Assembly: GCA_016193465.1 (NCBI GenBank)
Contig: JACPSE010000013.1
Location: 1-35,422, forward strand
DNA: 35,422 bases
From: Deltaproteobacteria bacterium
GTDB taxonomy: Bacteria > Desulfobacterota > Binatia > UBA9968
Reading direction: 5' to 3'
The position numbers and the translations under genes are program-made. Numbering within the stretch: the first letter of the stretch is position 1; every line of letters begins with the position of its first letter. The notes beneath the pieces were generated by a model. The model was not told the origin of the DNA. It ran no database searches and saw only the letters and a program-made list of their open reading frames with translations. Positions 1 through 8,700 of the stretch are shown one piece after another.

Positions 1-1
1 G

Positions 2-277
2 GAGAAGGCGGAGGAGTTGAGGGGGCAGCTTAGGGGTTATCTTGGCAAGGGGACGCCGACGATAGGGGTGGAGGAGGCATTTAGGGTAGCGTTGGAGCTA
101 GAGACATCGGAGATAGAAGCGATCTACAGCAAGCTTCTTTCCTTGGGGGGGCCGAAGACAGCCAAGACGATGGAGAATCTAGGGGTACCGGCTAGTGTTC
201 AGAGGCAGAGGCTCAAGGCAGCGCTGCAACGGTTTTGCACGGACCCTGAGCTGCTGCAGGCGGCCGAACAGCTTTAA
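2..277 (+). CDS. C-terminal part of a ferritin-like (rubrerythrin-type) protein, cut by the window start
   Basis: The frame is open from base 2, so the gene starts outside the window; about 91 residues remain before a TAA stop. The visible part is helical and contains the stretch ALELETSEIEAIYSKLL, which resembles the last helices of ferritin-like/rubrerythrin domains, where a Glu-x2-Glu pattern serves diiron binding. No other domain can be seen and the first half is missing, so iron binding cannot be confirmed. It stands alone on the plus strand before a sigma-54-like promoter. The ferritin-like call is from residue pattern only; a generic helical protein is the alternative. Confidence 0.45.
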   Translation, partial: EKAEELRGQLRGYLGKGTPTIGVEEAFRVALELETSEIEAIYSKLLSLGGPKTAKTMENLGVPASVQRQRLKAALQRFCTDPELLQAAEQL

Positions 278-323
278 GCTTAAACTCGCCAGAAAAACAA
301 TCCGCTTGTTTTTTTTCAGAATC

Positions 324-340
324 TCGTGGCTCTGCCACGA
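324..340 (+). terminator. Hairpin downstream of the ferritin-like gene
   Basis: TCGTGGC and GCCACGA form a perfect 7-bp stem around a TCT loop and are followed by TCTTT, about 47 bp after the stop of the preceding gene. A second AT-rich hairpin (AAAAACAA, loop TCCGC, TTGTTTTT, positions 293-313) with a run of T lies just before it. Either could end transcription of the upstream gene; the T-tract favours the first one and the stem strength favours this one. Confidence 0.4.
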
Positions 341-441
341 TCTTTACCAGTTTTGCAAAAACCTCTACACCCTTTCCCCAAAATTTGGAAGGGCTAAAGG
401 GCAAACCGCCTTATTTGTTCCTAACCAGATCTCGTTATTCC

Positions 442-457
442 TGGCATGATTTATGCG
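442..457 (+). promoter_or_regulatory. Sigma-54-like promoter (-24 GG / -12 GC)
   Basis: TGGCATGATTTATGCG has GG (443-444) and GC (455-456) separated by exactly 10 bases, the diagnostic spacing of RpoN promoters, and matches TGGCAYG well; the -12 box is ATGCG instead of TTGCW. It lies upstream of the phosphotransferase/kinase gene. The same TGGCATG-N-TTT-N-TGC form recurs before the amidotransferase gene at 11604. An ATG at 446 falls inside this element, which argues against that codon as the start. Confidence 0.5.
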
Positions 458-481
458 TCTTCCTACTGTGGGAGGAGAGGT

Positions 482-2092
482 TTGTCGTCAAATCACGCTA
501 GAGAGAGGGAGGATTTGACTTTTTATTCTTCCTCGGAGCAGAGCCCGCTTGTCATGGCCATGCTGGAGCCCTCTTTCTATCCGAGAAGGGCTTCGGAGGT
601 GGACCATGTGGAGACCTATATCTCCCATCTCTTTTTTGTCGGGGACCTGGTTTACAAACTAAAAAAGGCTGTCCGGTTTTCATTTTTGGATTACTCAACG
701 CTCGCTAAGAGAAAATTTTTTCTGCAAGAAGAATTGCGTCTAAACCGAAGACTCGCCCCTTCGGTTTATCTGGGGGTTCTCCCGATTTCTCACGAGAATC
801 ACGGCTGGCAGTTGGGAAGTGACGTGAGGCCCGTGGAGTACGCGTTGGTCATGCGCCGCTTGCCGGAAAGGCGAATGCTCGATTTTCTCCTGGGGCGAGA
901 CGGAGTCAGCCCGCAGATGATGCGCGCTGTGGCGGAAACGCTGGTACCGTTTCATGCTCAGGCGGCTAGCGGAGGGAGAATCAATAGCGTCGGGAACCCC
1001 CTGGCGCTCAAGAACCTGTGGGACGACAACCTCGCTGACATTCGGCCGTTCGTAGGCCGACTTCTCGAGGCCAGCAGCTTTAAGGCGCTAGGAGATTTCG
1101 GCTCGTGCTTTATAGCGAAGTATAAGGATCTCTTGGTTTGCCGGGTTCTTGAGCGGCGTATCCGTGAGCTCCATGGCGATCTTCATTGCGAGCACATTTG
1201 CTTTGCCCCCGAGGGAATCCAGATATTCGATTGCGTTGAATTTAACCCCAGGCTCCGTTACTGCGATGTCGCCTCCGAGGTTGCTTTTCTTGTGATGGAC
1301 ATGGAATCACGTGGCGCCAGGGGCCCGGCCCAGGATTTCCTCGCTCGTTATCTAGAGCTGGCAAACGATCCCGACGTTTCTCGCTTGCTGCCGTTTTACA
1401 AGTGTCACCGCGCCCTGGTGAGGGGAAAGGTAGAAGCGTTGCGCCCGGGCGGAATCTCTCCTCAAGCTTCTCGCTACTTCGATTATGCCTGCCGCGTCCG
1501 ATGGGAGGCCTTCCGGCCATTTTTGGTGTTAATTGCTGGCCTGACCGGAAGTGGTAAGTCCAGCTTGGCGCGGGAGATGAGTCAGCGCCTGGGGGTGTGT
1601 GCCATCAGTTCGGATGCAACGCGCAAAGCCGTCGCCGGGGTATCGGGGGGGCAAGATACCGTTTCGTATGAGAAAGGAATCTACAGCCCATCGATGACAC
1701 GAAAAACTTATGCCCAGATGGCCGAGGAAGCTGAAAGGCTTTTGTCACGTGGGGAGGGCGTAATTTTGGATGCCACTTTTCATCGGCGGGCCCAGCGAGA
1801 GGCTATCCTCGATTTGGTAGCCAGGCACAAGGCGCTGGTGGTCGTAGTTCACTGCCAGTGCGCGGAGAGTATAGTTCAGGAGAGGTTGAAAAAAAGGGCG
1901 GAAGAGGGGCGAGACCTCTCCGACGGTGATTGGCAGGTCTATCTTGAGCAGAACGCTGCTTTCGAGCCTTTTGAGGAGCTTCCTCCGAACACCTACCTTT
2001 CTTTGAATACCGCAGATGACGTGTTAGAGCTGTGCAGGAAAACAGAGCACTTCCTGCAGCAACTTTTTTTATGTGAGGGCGGGACAAATTAA
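482..2092 (+). CDS. Bifunctional aminoglycoside-phosphotransferase-like / P-loop kinase fusion
   Basis: A two-domain cytoplasmic protein of 536 aa. The N-terminal half is an APH/choline-kinase fold: the catalytic loop HGDLHCEH is at residues 231-238, followed by an IFDCVEFNP metal-binding segment. The C-terminal half is a small P-loop kinase with Walker A GLTGSGKSS at residues 353-361 and an ILDATFHRR segment typical of gluconate-kinase-like AAA_33 proteins. This APH-AAA_33 fusion is a widespread family of unknown substrate; antibiotic resistance should not be assumed. I chose the TTG at 482 because GGAGG (471-475) sits six bases upstream. Homology alone would also allow the ATG at 554, which lacks a good ribosome site. 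It is convergent with the NXR locus. Confidence 0.8.
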   Translation: MSSNHAREREDLTFYSSSEQSPLVMAMLEPSFYPRRASEVDHVETYISHLFFVGDLVYKLKKAVRFSFLDYSTLAKRKFFLQEELRLNRRLAPSVYLGVLPISHENHGWQLGSDVRPVEYALVMRRLPERRMLDFLLGRDGVSPQMMRAVAETLVPFHAQAASGGRINSVGNPLALKNLWDDNLADIRPFVGRLLEASSFKALGDFGSCFIAKYKDLLVCRVLERRIRELHGDLHCEHICFAPEGIQIFDCVEFNPRLRYCDVASEVAFLVMDMESRGARGPAQDFLARYLELANDPDVSRLLPFYKCHRALVRGKVEALRPGGISPQASRYFDYACRVRWEAFRPFLVLIAGLTGSGKSSLAREMSQRLGVCAISSDATRKAVAGVSGGQDTVSYEKGIYSPSMTRKTYAQMAEEAERLLSRGEGVILDATFHRRAQREAILDLVARHKALVVVVHCQCAESIVQERLKKRAEEGRDLSDGDWQVYLEQNAAFEPFEELPPNTYLSLNTADDVLELCRKTEHFLQQLFLCEGGTN

Positions 2093-2207
2093 CGCTTTTT
2101 GATTGCGCCGCGCCGACGCCGGCCTTTTTTGATGTTCTCTCTTTGTTGCCAGGACTGCGTGTAACGATAGAGAGAAAAAATTGCGTCCAAAAAAACACGC
2201 AGCGTAA

Positions 2208-3173
2208 TTAATCAGGGGGAAGAGAGCCAGGAAGAAGCATAGCGGCGGCAACCGACAGCCGTCGCGCCCGGTAGAGCTCCGCGCACTGCCCGCAAAGTCC
2301 ATGGGAAGGGTGCCACCGCGGAAAGTCCTGAGTAATCTGACCAATGACATCAGAAGAGAGGCACTCAGGATGCGGCTCAAAGGCATAAGTCGGAAAACCG
2401 CAGAGCGGGCATCGGCCGCCCGGGTGGTGTGCCTCGGGGACTGCGGCAAGCGCCCTCGGGTCGAGAATAAAGGCGACCAGCTCGGCATGGCTGTGCGGCT
2501 CTCGGTCGAAAAAACGGCTGAAGAGATCCTCGGTCTCTTCTCCGAACATGGGGAAGGTCTGGCGGAAATCACATAGACGCTCGGCGCGCAGGGACTCGGG
2601 CGCCCACCCACGCCGCACCATTCGGCCATCAATTGTCGCGTCCCACAGGGCGCGGTAGCGCTCTTTCAGCAGGCGGACGTGCGTGGGTCCGGCTTCGGCG
2701 GCTGGGAGCTCCCGTTCATAGCCGAAGCCGGGATCGAGCATGTCGGTGATGTGCAGGAGTTCGTGGCGGAGGAAAGTCAATAGGACTGAAGGATTCAGGA
2801 GGGATTCAGGCAGCAAAAAGATGCTAACGGTACGTTGTTCTCTACCACTGAGTTTTTCTTCAGGGTTGACGAAGAGCTCCCCTCCTTCCTCTCGCTTTCC
2901 CGGAGCGCGGGCAACCAGACAGCCCTTGACGCTGGAGGAGAGCAGGGGCTGTTCGCCGAACGCTTTTTCAATCTGCTCGGATAAACCCAGGCGGAAAAAC
3001 CATGCCCCGTGAAAGTCCTGGAAAGCCCGCTCGCGCTCTTCCGCATCCGTGATCCCATAGAGACGGTCACGTTCTCTGTGGAATTTCTTTGCCTCTCGAT
3101 CTTCCCCCAAGGCGAGAAATACCGTCTCCTCCATGAGGCTGGGATCGTAGTGGATTGGGCTCACAGGTTTCAT
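2208..3173 (-). CDS. HExxH metalloprotease-like protein with C-terminal Cys4 zinc ribbon, last gene of the NXR locus
   Basis: 321 aa, no signal peptide, so probably cytoplasmic. Residues 137-141 read HELLH, a zinc-metallopeptidase signature, in a segment predicted to be helical (FLRHELLHITDMLDPGF). The C-terminus carries CPLC (255-258) and CGQC (294-297), a likely zinc ribbon, with an extra Cys at 271. The ATG at 3173 overlaps the TGA of the TorD-like gene in an ATGA, so translation is coupled to the chaperone. An upstream ATG (3239) in the same frame has no such support. I do not recognise the family. Its place suggests a role in maturation or quality control of the molybdoenzyme, which is inference. 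Confidence 0.75.
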   Translation of the reverse strand: MKPVSPIHYDPSLMEETVFLALGEDREAKKFHRERDRLYGITDAEERERAFQDFHGAWFFRLGLSEQIEKAFGEQPLLSSSVKGCLVARAPGKREEGGELFVNPEEKLSGREQRTVSIFLLPESLLNPSVLLTFLRHELLHITDMLDPGFGYERELPAAEAGPTHVRLLKERYRALWDATIDGRMVRRGWAPESLRAERLCDFRQTFPMFGEETEDLFSRFFDREPHSHAELVAFILDPRALAAVPEAHHPGGRCPLCGFPTYAFEPHPECLSSDVIGQITQDFPRWHPSHGLCGQCAELYRARRLSVAAAMLLPGSLPPD

Positions 3174-3976
3174 ACGGCTCCGTTTTCCTCGGGATCGTAC
3201 GCCCCGGGCATCGCCGCGCACTCTGTGCCGCTGCCGCACGCCATCGGGACACGGTCGTCATTGGCTGGACGCAGGCCCAGATTCTCGGGACCCAGCGGCA
3301 CGCCGAGCCGGACGCAGTCCTCAGTGACGAATCTCGAACAGAGCTCGCCCAGAACTCCGTAAAATCCCCCTGGCTCTTCGGTAACGAGCTTTCTAGAGAA
3401 GGCCGGTACAAAGCGCCCCAAGTGATCGCGCAAAAAGAGGCGTGTAGCCTTCCGCGCCTCTTCCAGCATCGGAACGTCCGCGTTCTCCAAGGCATACGCC
3501 TCTTTCAGACAGAGGAAGGAAAGAAACTCGCATTCGCAGGCCACGTGGTCCGGTCTTTCATGCTCTGCCCGGCTCAGGGTGAGGCCAAATGCCAGGTAAA
3601 AACCCGCCAGATCCCCCAATTCTTGAGACTGCTGAAACAATGCCTCAGCCCCGTATTCGGTTTCATACGGTGCCACCGCCCCGCGTGCAGTATGACCGAA
3701 GAGCCGGAGAAACGAACGAGATAAGGCATCCGACGATGCTGTATCTGCGGAGAGCCTCAGGACCGTAGAACTGAGGCCTGACGCCCCGTTAGCATCCAGC
3801 ACCGCCGCCGCCTCGGCCAGAGCGGTCGCGCCCGCGTCCGATGCCAGGCGGTCAACCGTTTCCTCAGTTGGCGGTCGAAAGCCGAGCGCCAGCGCGCTGT
3901 AGAGAGTGGCCCGGCACAGCGCCAAGTCAACTTCGCTGAGGTCGTGATTGATTCTTGATTCCGGTTTTTCGACCAT
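3170..3976 (-). CDS. TorD/NarJ-family molybdoenzyme assembly chaperone
   Basis: 268 aa, all-helical and cytoplasmic. The central part has the family pattern: PYETEYG, then QELGDLAGFYLAFGL, then ERPDHVACECEFLSFL. Family members bind the Tat signal and the apo form of DMSO-reductase-type catalytic subunits and hold them until the molybdenum cofactor is inserted. That fits the Tat signal on the catalytic subunit of this locus. A purine-rich ribosome site (AGGAGAGAAGG) precedes the ATG directly. The tail beyond about residue 230 (with CGSGTEC) is longer than usual and unassigned. It lies downstream of the iron-sulfur subunit, separated by a 9-bp-period repeat array, and overlaps the next gene by 4 bp. 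Confidence 0.85.
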   Translation of the reverse strand: MVEKPESRINHDLSEVDLALCRATLYSALALGFRPPTEETVDRLASDAGATALAEAAAVLDANGASGLSSTVLRLSADTASSDALSRSFLRLFGHTARGAVAPYETEYGAEALFQQSQELGDLAGFYLAFGLTLSRAEHERPDHVACECEFLSFLCLKEAYALENADVPMLEEARKATRLFLRDHLGRFVPAFSRKLVTEEPGGFYGVLGELCSRFVTEDCVRLGVPLGPENLGLRPANDDRVPMACGSGTECAAMPGAYDPEENGAV

Positions 3977-3991
3977 CCTTCTCTCCTATTC

Positions 3992-4070
3992 GTTCGAGAC
4001 GTTTAAGCCGTTCAAGTCGTTCGAGCCGTCAAACCCTTTAAACGATTCAAACGATTCGAACGTTTCGAAC
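3992..4070. repeat. 9-bp-period degenerate repeat array between the iron-sulfur subunit and chaperone genes
   Basis: About nine consecutive units of 9 bp fill almost the whole intergenic space, with consensus GTTYRARNC: GTTCGAGAC, GTTTAAGCC, GTTCAAGTC, GTTCGAGCC, GTCAAACCC, TTTAAACGA, TTCAAACGA, TTCGAACGT, TTCGAAC. The second half is close to the reverse complement of the first, so the array can also fold as one long imperfect hairpin. Related arrays lie at 5363, 9251 and 30909. Confidence 0.8.
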
Positions 4071-4074
4071 TTTT

Positions 4075-5340
4075 TCATATCGAATTAGCATGCTGCGCCG
4101 GCCGCACGTGAAGCGGCTCTTCCACCGTGGTGCGGAAAATCTCTTTCCCGTCCTGGCCATAGGCAATGACGGTGTCGTTATACACGGTTATCTTTTTCCC
4201 GCGCAGCGGTGCCTCATAGACCTTTGGCCCTTCTTTGATCTCGTAGCGGAAGATGATCCGGTTGGAGCGGCGGAAGAGCTGGAGCACCGCGAGCAGTTCT
4301 CGGTCGGGGTTTGAATAACGCTCGATTGCTTCGTCCACACCCGGTCCGAACATCTGCCTCAAATAGTCTCGCGGCACCCAGCGTGGCGGGATGTAGTAGC
4401 CGTTGGGCTCTGTGCCGAACTGCGGGTAAAGGGGTAGCGCCACCTTGGCCACGTGGACGAGATAATAGAGTGGATGATAGCGATCCTCAGCCCATGTGCC
4501 ATCACGGTTCATTTTGACGAGCCCCTGCATGCGGATCTGGCCGATGCATGCCGTCATGCAGCGGGTCTCGATCGGTTGCCCGCCGCTCACAGGGTCCTTT
4601 CCCTCGACACGCGGGTAGCAGGCTATGCATTTTTCCGAGACCCTGGTGTTGCCCCGGTACATGGTCTTTTTGTAAGGGCAGGCCTCGACGCACTTTCGGT
4701 AGCCGCGGCACTGCTCCTGGTCAATGAGGACGATGCCGTCCTCCGGGCGCTTGTAGATCGCCTTGCGCGGGCAGGCGGCCAGGCAGGCCGGATAACTGCA
4801 GTGGTTGCAGATGCGCGCGAGATAAAAGAACCAAGTCTTATGCTCTGGCAGCTCCACGCCGGTTTTGTCGAATTGATAGCGCTCGCCTTTTTTGCCGACC
4901 GGGTTATCCTCGTAGATATTGGGCGAATTCCACTCCTCATCGCTGGGCAGGTAGCCCAGCACCCGAGCGCTGTCGGGGGTGAGCATCTTCTGCGCTTCGA
5001 ATATCGTCTGGCCGTCAAACTGGCCGTAAGGTCGCTTTAAATCGGCGGAAGGCTTTCCCGACCAATGCTGTTTTCCGGGATTGGCCTTTTCAAGTAGATC
5101 GAGGACCTTGACGTCCCAGAACTGGGGATATCCTCCGTAGGGTTTCGTCTCCACATTGGCCCACCACATATGTTCCTGCCCTTTGTTGAAGGTCCAGGTG
5201 GACTTACACGCCATGGTGCAGCTCTGGCAGGCGATGCAGCGGTTGATGTTGAAGACGAAGGCAAATTGACGGCGCGGGAAGGCTGCCTTGTAAGGGTAGG
5301 CCATCTCCCGGCCGATCTGCCAATTGTGAACCTTAGCCAT
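4075..5340 (-). CDS. nxrB: NXR/NAR-type iron-sulfur (beta) subunit with four Fe-S clusters
   Basis: 421 aa, soluble, no signal peptide of its own; exported by hitch-hiking with the Tat-tagged catalytic subunit if the known model holds. Fifteen ligand cysteines are visible: C35, C38, C41, C45; C178, C181, C186, C190; C211, C217, C221; C238, C241, C261, C265. With aromatic Tyr214 in the three-Cys motif this fits three [4Fe-4S] and one [3Fe-4S], as in NarH-type subunits. Long segments (EHMWWANVETKPYGGYPQF, YKRPEDGIVLIDQ, GTEPNGYYIPPRW) match what I recall of Nitrospira NxrB. I recall that protein having Asp where C45 stands, so this one keeps a full first cluster. The start at 5340 is preferred over 5343 by spacing from GGAGAG. 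Confidence is lower for nitrite oxidation than for the family. Confidence 0.88.
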   Translation of the reverse strand: MAKVHNWQIGREMAYPYKAAFPRRQFAFVFNINRCIACQSCTMACKSTWTFNKGQEHMWWANVETKPYGGYPQFWDVKVLDLLEKANPGKQHWSGKPSADLKRPYGQFDGQTIFEAQKMLTPDSARVLGYLPSDEEWNSPNIYEDNPVGKKGERYQFDKTGVELPEHKTWFFYLARICNHCSYPACLAACPRKAIYKRPEDGIVLIDQEQCRGYRKCVEACPYKKTMYRGNTRVSEKCIACYPRVEGKDPVSGGQPIETRCMTACIGQIRMQGLVKMNRDGTWAEDRYHPLYYLVHVAKVALPLYPQFGTEPNGYYIPPRWVPRDYLRQMFGPGVDEAIERYSNPDRELLAVLQLFRRSNRIIFRYEIKEGPKVYEAPLRGKKITVYNDTVIAYGQDGKEIFRTTVEEPLHVRPAQHANSI

Positions 5341-5353
5341 CATCTCTCTCCTC

Positions 5354-5671
5354 TCATTTCACGTTCAAATCGTTCAAAACGTTTTGAACGGCTTGAACCT
5401 CTTGAACAGTGATTTTGCTCCTTCCCCACACGTTGAGGCACTCGTCCATAATAGCGAGGATTGCCTCTTTGCCGAGGGCGCGGTAGGCGCCGTGCGCGCC
5501 GGCGTAAAACGGGTTCTGGAATAGGCTGAGGAGCTGCCTCTTGTCGACTCCCATGCGCACAAACTCTTCGGCGAAGACATAGGCCATGTCGCGCATGGCC
5601 TCTGCGTCCGCCGGCAGCACGACGCGTACCAGGACATTGGGATCACTCGGATCAGGGTCGTTGTAAGGCAT
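5354..5671 (-). CDS. Small conserved-looking protein of the NXR locus, unknown function
   Basis: 105 aa, no signal peptide or membrane segment; mostly helical, with the core VRVVLPADAEAMRDMAYVFA and ALGKEAILAIMDEC. AAGGAG lies eight bases before the ATG at 5671; a TTG three bases earlier is less likely. It lies between the catalytic and iron-sulfur subunit genes on the same strand. I do not recognise a family. The last 16 residues read VQE-VQA-VQN-VLN-DLN-V, a tripeptide series encoded exactly by the 9-bp repeat array at 5363-5407, so the repeat has probably supplied or extended the C-terminus. A role in assembly or as an extra subunit is only inferred from position. Confidence 0.65.
   Translation of the reverse strand: MPYNDPDPSDPNVLVRVVLPADAEAMRDMAYVFAEEFVRMGVDKRQLLSLFQNPFYAGAHGAYRALGKEAILAIMDECLNVWGRSKITVQEVQAVQNVLNDLNVK
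5363..5407. repeat. 9-bp repeat array inside the 3' end of the small NXR-locus gene
   Basis: Five exact 9-bp steps read on the plus strand: GTTCAAATC, GTTCAAAAC, GTTTTGAAC, GGCTTGAAC, CTCTTGAAC. Units two and three form the perfect 18-bp palindrome GTTCAAAACGTTTTGAAC (5372-5389). The unit matches the arrays at 3992 and 9251, but here it lies within coding sequence and gives tripeptide repeats in the protein. Confidence 0.8.
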
Positions 5672-5687
5672 CAAGTTGACTCCTTGT

Positions 5688-5758
5688 CGTGTTCGTGGCT
5701 CGTGTTCGTGATCGTAGATTCAGGCGATATTCGAGCACGAGCACGAAAAACGAGCACG
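5688..5758. repeat. GTTCGTG-type repeats forming an imperfect inverted repeat
   Basis: The space between the catalytic subunit and the small gene holds CGTGTTCGTG twice (5688, 5701) and, in the opposite sense, GAGCACGA-type copies (5733-5758). The left and right arms are near complements around the AGATTCAGG region, so the RNA can form a long imperfect hairpin. The unit is about 12-13 bp and differs from the 9-bp GTTCAA arrays, but it occupies the same kind of place. Confidence 0.65.
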
Positions 5759-5761
5759 GTT

Positions 5762-8700
5762 TTACTCTTTCACTTTCGTTAACTCCCCCGCGAGGTATTT
5801 TTTCATGACATCGTTCTCGTTGTCCGGCGTATATCCGGTCGTTGCTGGTTTCCAGATTCCTTTGCCGCCCAGACCGCCGTCCTCCGCCTTCGTGACCCGT
5901 ACCAACGTTTCCTTGGGGACGGTGTTGATCGCATGGTTGTCGGCCTCGCCGCCGAAGATGAAGCCCATGAAAACCTTCGCCTTGTGGAACAGACTGTCGG
6001 TCTGGTGCATGGGCATGTGCCAGTTGCGCGTAACCGATTGCTGGGAGCCGTAGCGCAGGTTGGCTTGATAGCCGGTGTTCTCCGAGAGGGCACGGCCGTC
6101 GGGTCGTGTCTCGTGCGCCTTGACGCTCTTTTCGGTGGCGATAAAAGGCGCGTGCTTCATCATCACCACGTTGTAAGGATAAGCGTGGTTGTATTTTACG
6201 CGGAGCATGCAGCGCGAGACCTTGTAAAAAGGATCGCCGGGTTTGGCCCCCAGGTAGGGCCGGTCGGCCGGGTTTGCATCCACGTAAACATAGTCGCCGT
6301 CGTTGATTCCCAGATCGCGCGCGGCTTGCGGGTTCATGTGAAGCTGGTGCTCCCCGACAGACGGTGCGCGCTTGTCCAGACGGTAAGGATCGCCGAAATT
6401 CGAGTCGTAGAGCATATGCCAATCCACATTGGACCAGCTCGAGTGAACCCGGTGGCGTGTCTTGGGAGTGGGGCAGTAAAACTGGAAGCCCTTCTCCCAG
6501 AGGAAGTTTTTGGTTTTTTTCACCTTGCTCCAGGCCATCTTCACGTTGCGGATGGTGCGCTCGTCCCAGTGCTCGGCGTTGAGCGGGATGCCGTAATCTT
6601 CAGGGCGAATATAAGGGTTGGAACTGACAATGACGTTGGGCAGGTAAGGTGTTGCCTCCGGCCCTTCCCGGTGGACGATGAAATTTTCGCCGTACTCGAT
6701 GGCCTCGGGGACATCGGCATAGGCGTGGAGGCGGCCGGTATCGGTGTGGAACGGCTCGCTGTCGTGCACCTGCTCGTAGAAGGGGATCCGAGGGTAGGTG
6801 CGGAAGTTCAAGAGGCAGCCGCCTGGAGGGCCGTACTTGCCGGCCATGATGTCCGCGAGCTTATACCCGATGGTGGTCGTGCAGGTGTCGAGCAATCGCT
6901 GGATGTAGACGCCGCGCTTCTCCGGCGCTGCGAAGGCGAAATAGTCACGGAAGCGTTTTTCGCCGGTTACGTCAGCTAGGCCATCGGCGATGCCCGCCAG
7001 GATCATGAGATCGTCCCTGCTGTCGAATACCGGCGCGATGCCGCCTTTCCAGATCTGCAAGAACGGGTTTGAGCAGCTCGCCGTGATCTCAAGCCCTTCG
7101 AATTCGAGCCAGCTATTAGCGGGCAACGCGATGTCCGAATATTCGATCGAGGCGGTCATCTGGATATCGATCGAGACGATCATCTCCACGTTGGGGTTGA
7201 CGTTCTTGATTACGCCATAAGCCCATTTGGCGTTGTTGATGAGGTTGACATTGGAGAAGATCATCGCTTTGGTCGGCGTGGGCATGTGAGTGTCGCCGGT
7301 AAAGTTCTTGCGCCCGAACTTCGGTGTGTTGACGATCAGCGCCATGTCACCGTGATTCCAGTATGCCGGTTCCTCGTCTTTGGTGTAGGCGTGGGCCTTG
7401 ATGGCCTTGCCGGGTGCTTTTGGGTCGAGATTGATATCGAAGGGATCCTCGGCTACCCAGCCCTTGAAGCCGGGTCCGGTCCAGGGAGAACCCTGGAAGA
7501 GCGCTGCCTTGTAGTTTCCAGCCCAGGTGTGGCATCCCGAGCCGGGCTTGCCGATGTTGCCGGTGAGCATCAGGGGGAGGTAAGAGGCCCGGTTCATCTC
7601 GGTGGCGTGGAACCAGTGGTTGATCCCCTCGCCCTGGTGGATCGCCACCGGCTTCATCGTTGCGATATCTCGGGCGAGCTGTTCGATCAGGTTCTTGGGC
7701 GCCTGCGTGATCTCCGCTACGGTATCCAGATCATAGTCTTTAAGGTGAGTCTGATAGAGCGTCCAGAGAGTAGCGACCTCGATTTCCTTACCGTCGATCA
7801 GCTTGACCTTGAAACTCCCCTCCAGGGCCGGGTCCCATCCCTTCTTAGCCATGGTCTCACCTACATCGTCGCGCGTGAGAGCGACCGGGCCGTTCTTTTT
7901 CCGATCCCAGATCACAAAATCGCCCAGTTTGGTGTGCTGTTCCTTGGTCAAACCCTGGATCTTTATGGATGGTCCCTCGGGCGATAAGCTGGACTTGTAG
8001 TTGGGGAATATTTCGTGGGCGCGCAAGCGCTTGAGGTTGTCCTTTCGGACCAGCAACGGGAAATCGGTGAAGCGCTTCACGAACGCCTCGTCATACCACT
8101 TGTTGTCGATCATCAGCTTGGTGATGCCGAGCCAGAGCGCGGCGTCGGTTGTTGGCCGGATGGGGAGCCAGTAGTCCGCTTTGGTTGATGGGGGACCGTA
8201 CTCGGGCGCGATCACGACGATCTTGGCGCCGCGTTCCATGCACTCGATAAACCAGTGGGAGTCGGTGAGCTTGTTTTCCACCAGGTTCTTCCCGTCCATG
8301 ATAATGAGCTTCGAGGAACGCAGGTCGTTGAAATCGCAGTCCGAGGCCTGCAGTCCATGAACCCACGGATGGCCCGGTGCCTGATCGCCATGCCAGGTAT
8401 AATTGGAAAAGTTGCGCCCGGCGCGCGCGTGGTCGTGGTCGACGCCGCGAATCTTCGCGTCCAGGAGCGCCAGCGAATTGTTGAGGCGATACATGCCGTA
8501 CTTGCCGATAACGCCGAGGAGTCCCATGCCGCCGCGCATCTTGATGGTGCGCGTGCCTGCCCCTCCCATCTCCTTGACCATTTCGGGCTGGTAGCCTTGC
8601 GCCAGCAGTTTCTTGGCTCCTTCCTCGCCGCTGTAGCGGGTCGAGACGGCGAACAGCGCCTTAGCAATATTGTTGAACGCGTCCTCCCAGGAGATCTGGA

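Noticed and set aside
446-553. Upstream ATG at 446 as start of the phosphotransferase/kinase gene
   Set aside because: It lies inside the sigma-54-like element and has no ribosome site; a TTG at 482 with GGAGG fits better.
2093-2207. Bidirectional terminator between the convergent kinase and NXR-locus genes
   Set aside because: There are T-runs on both strands (CCTTTTTT, GTTTTTTT) but I could not build a convincing stem directly before them.
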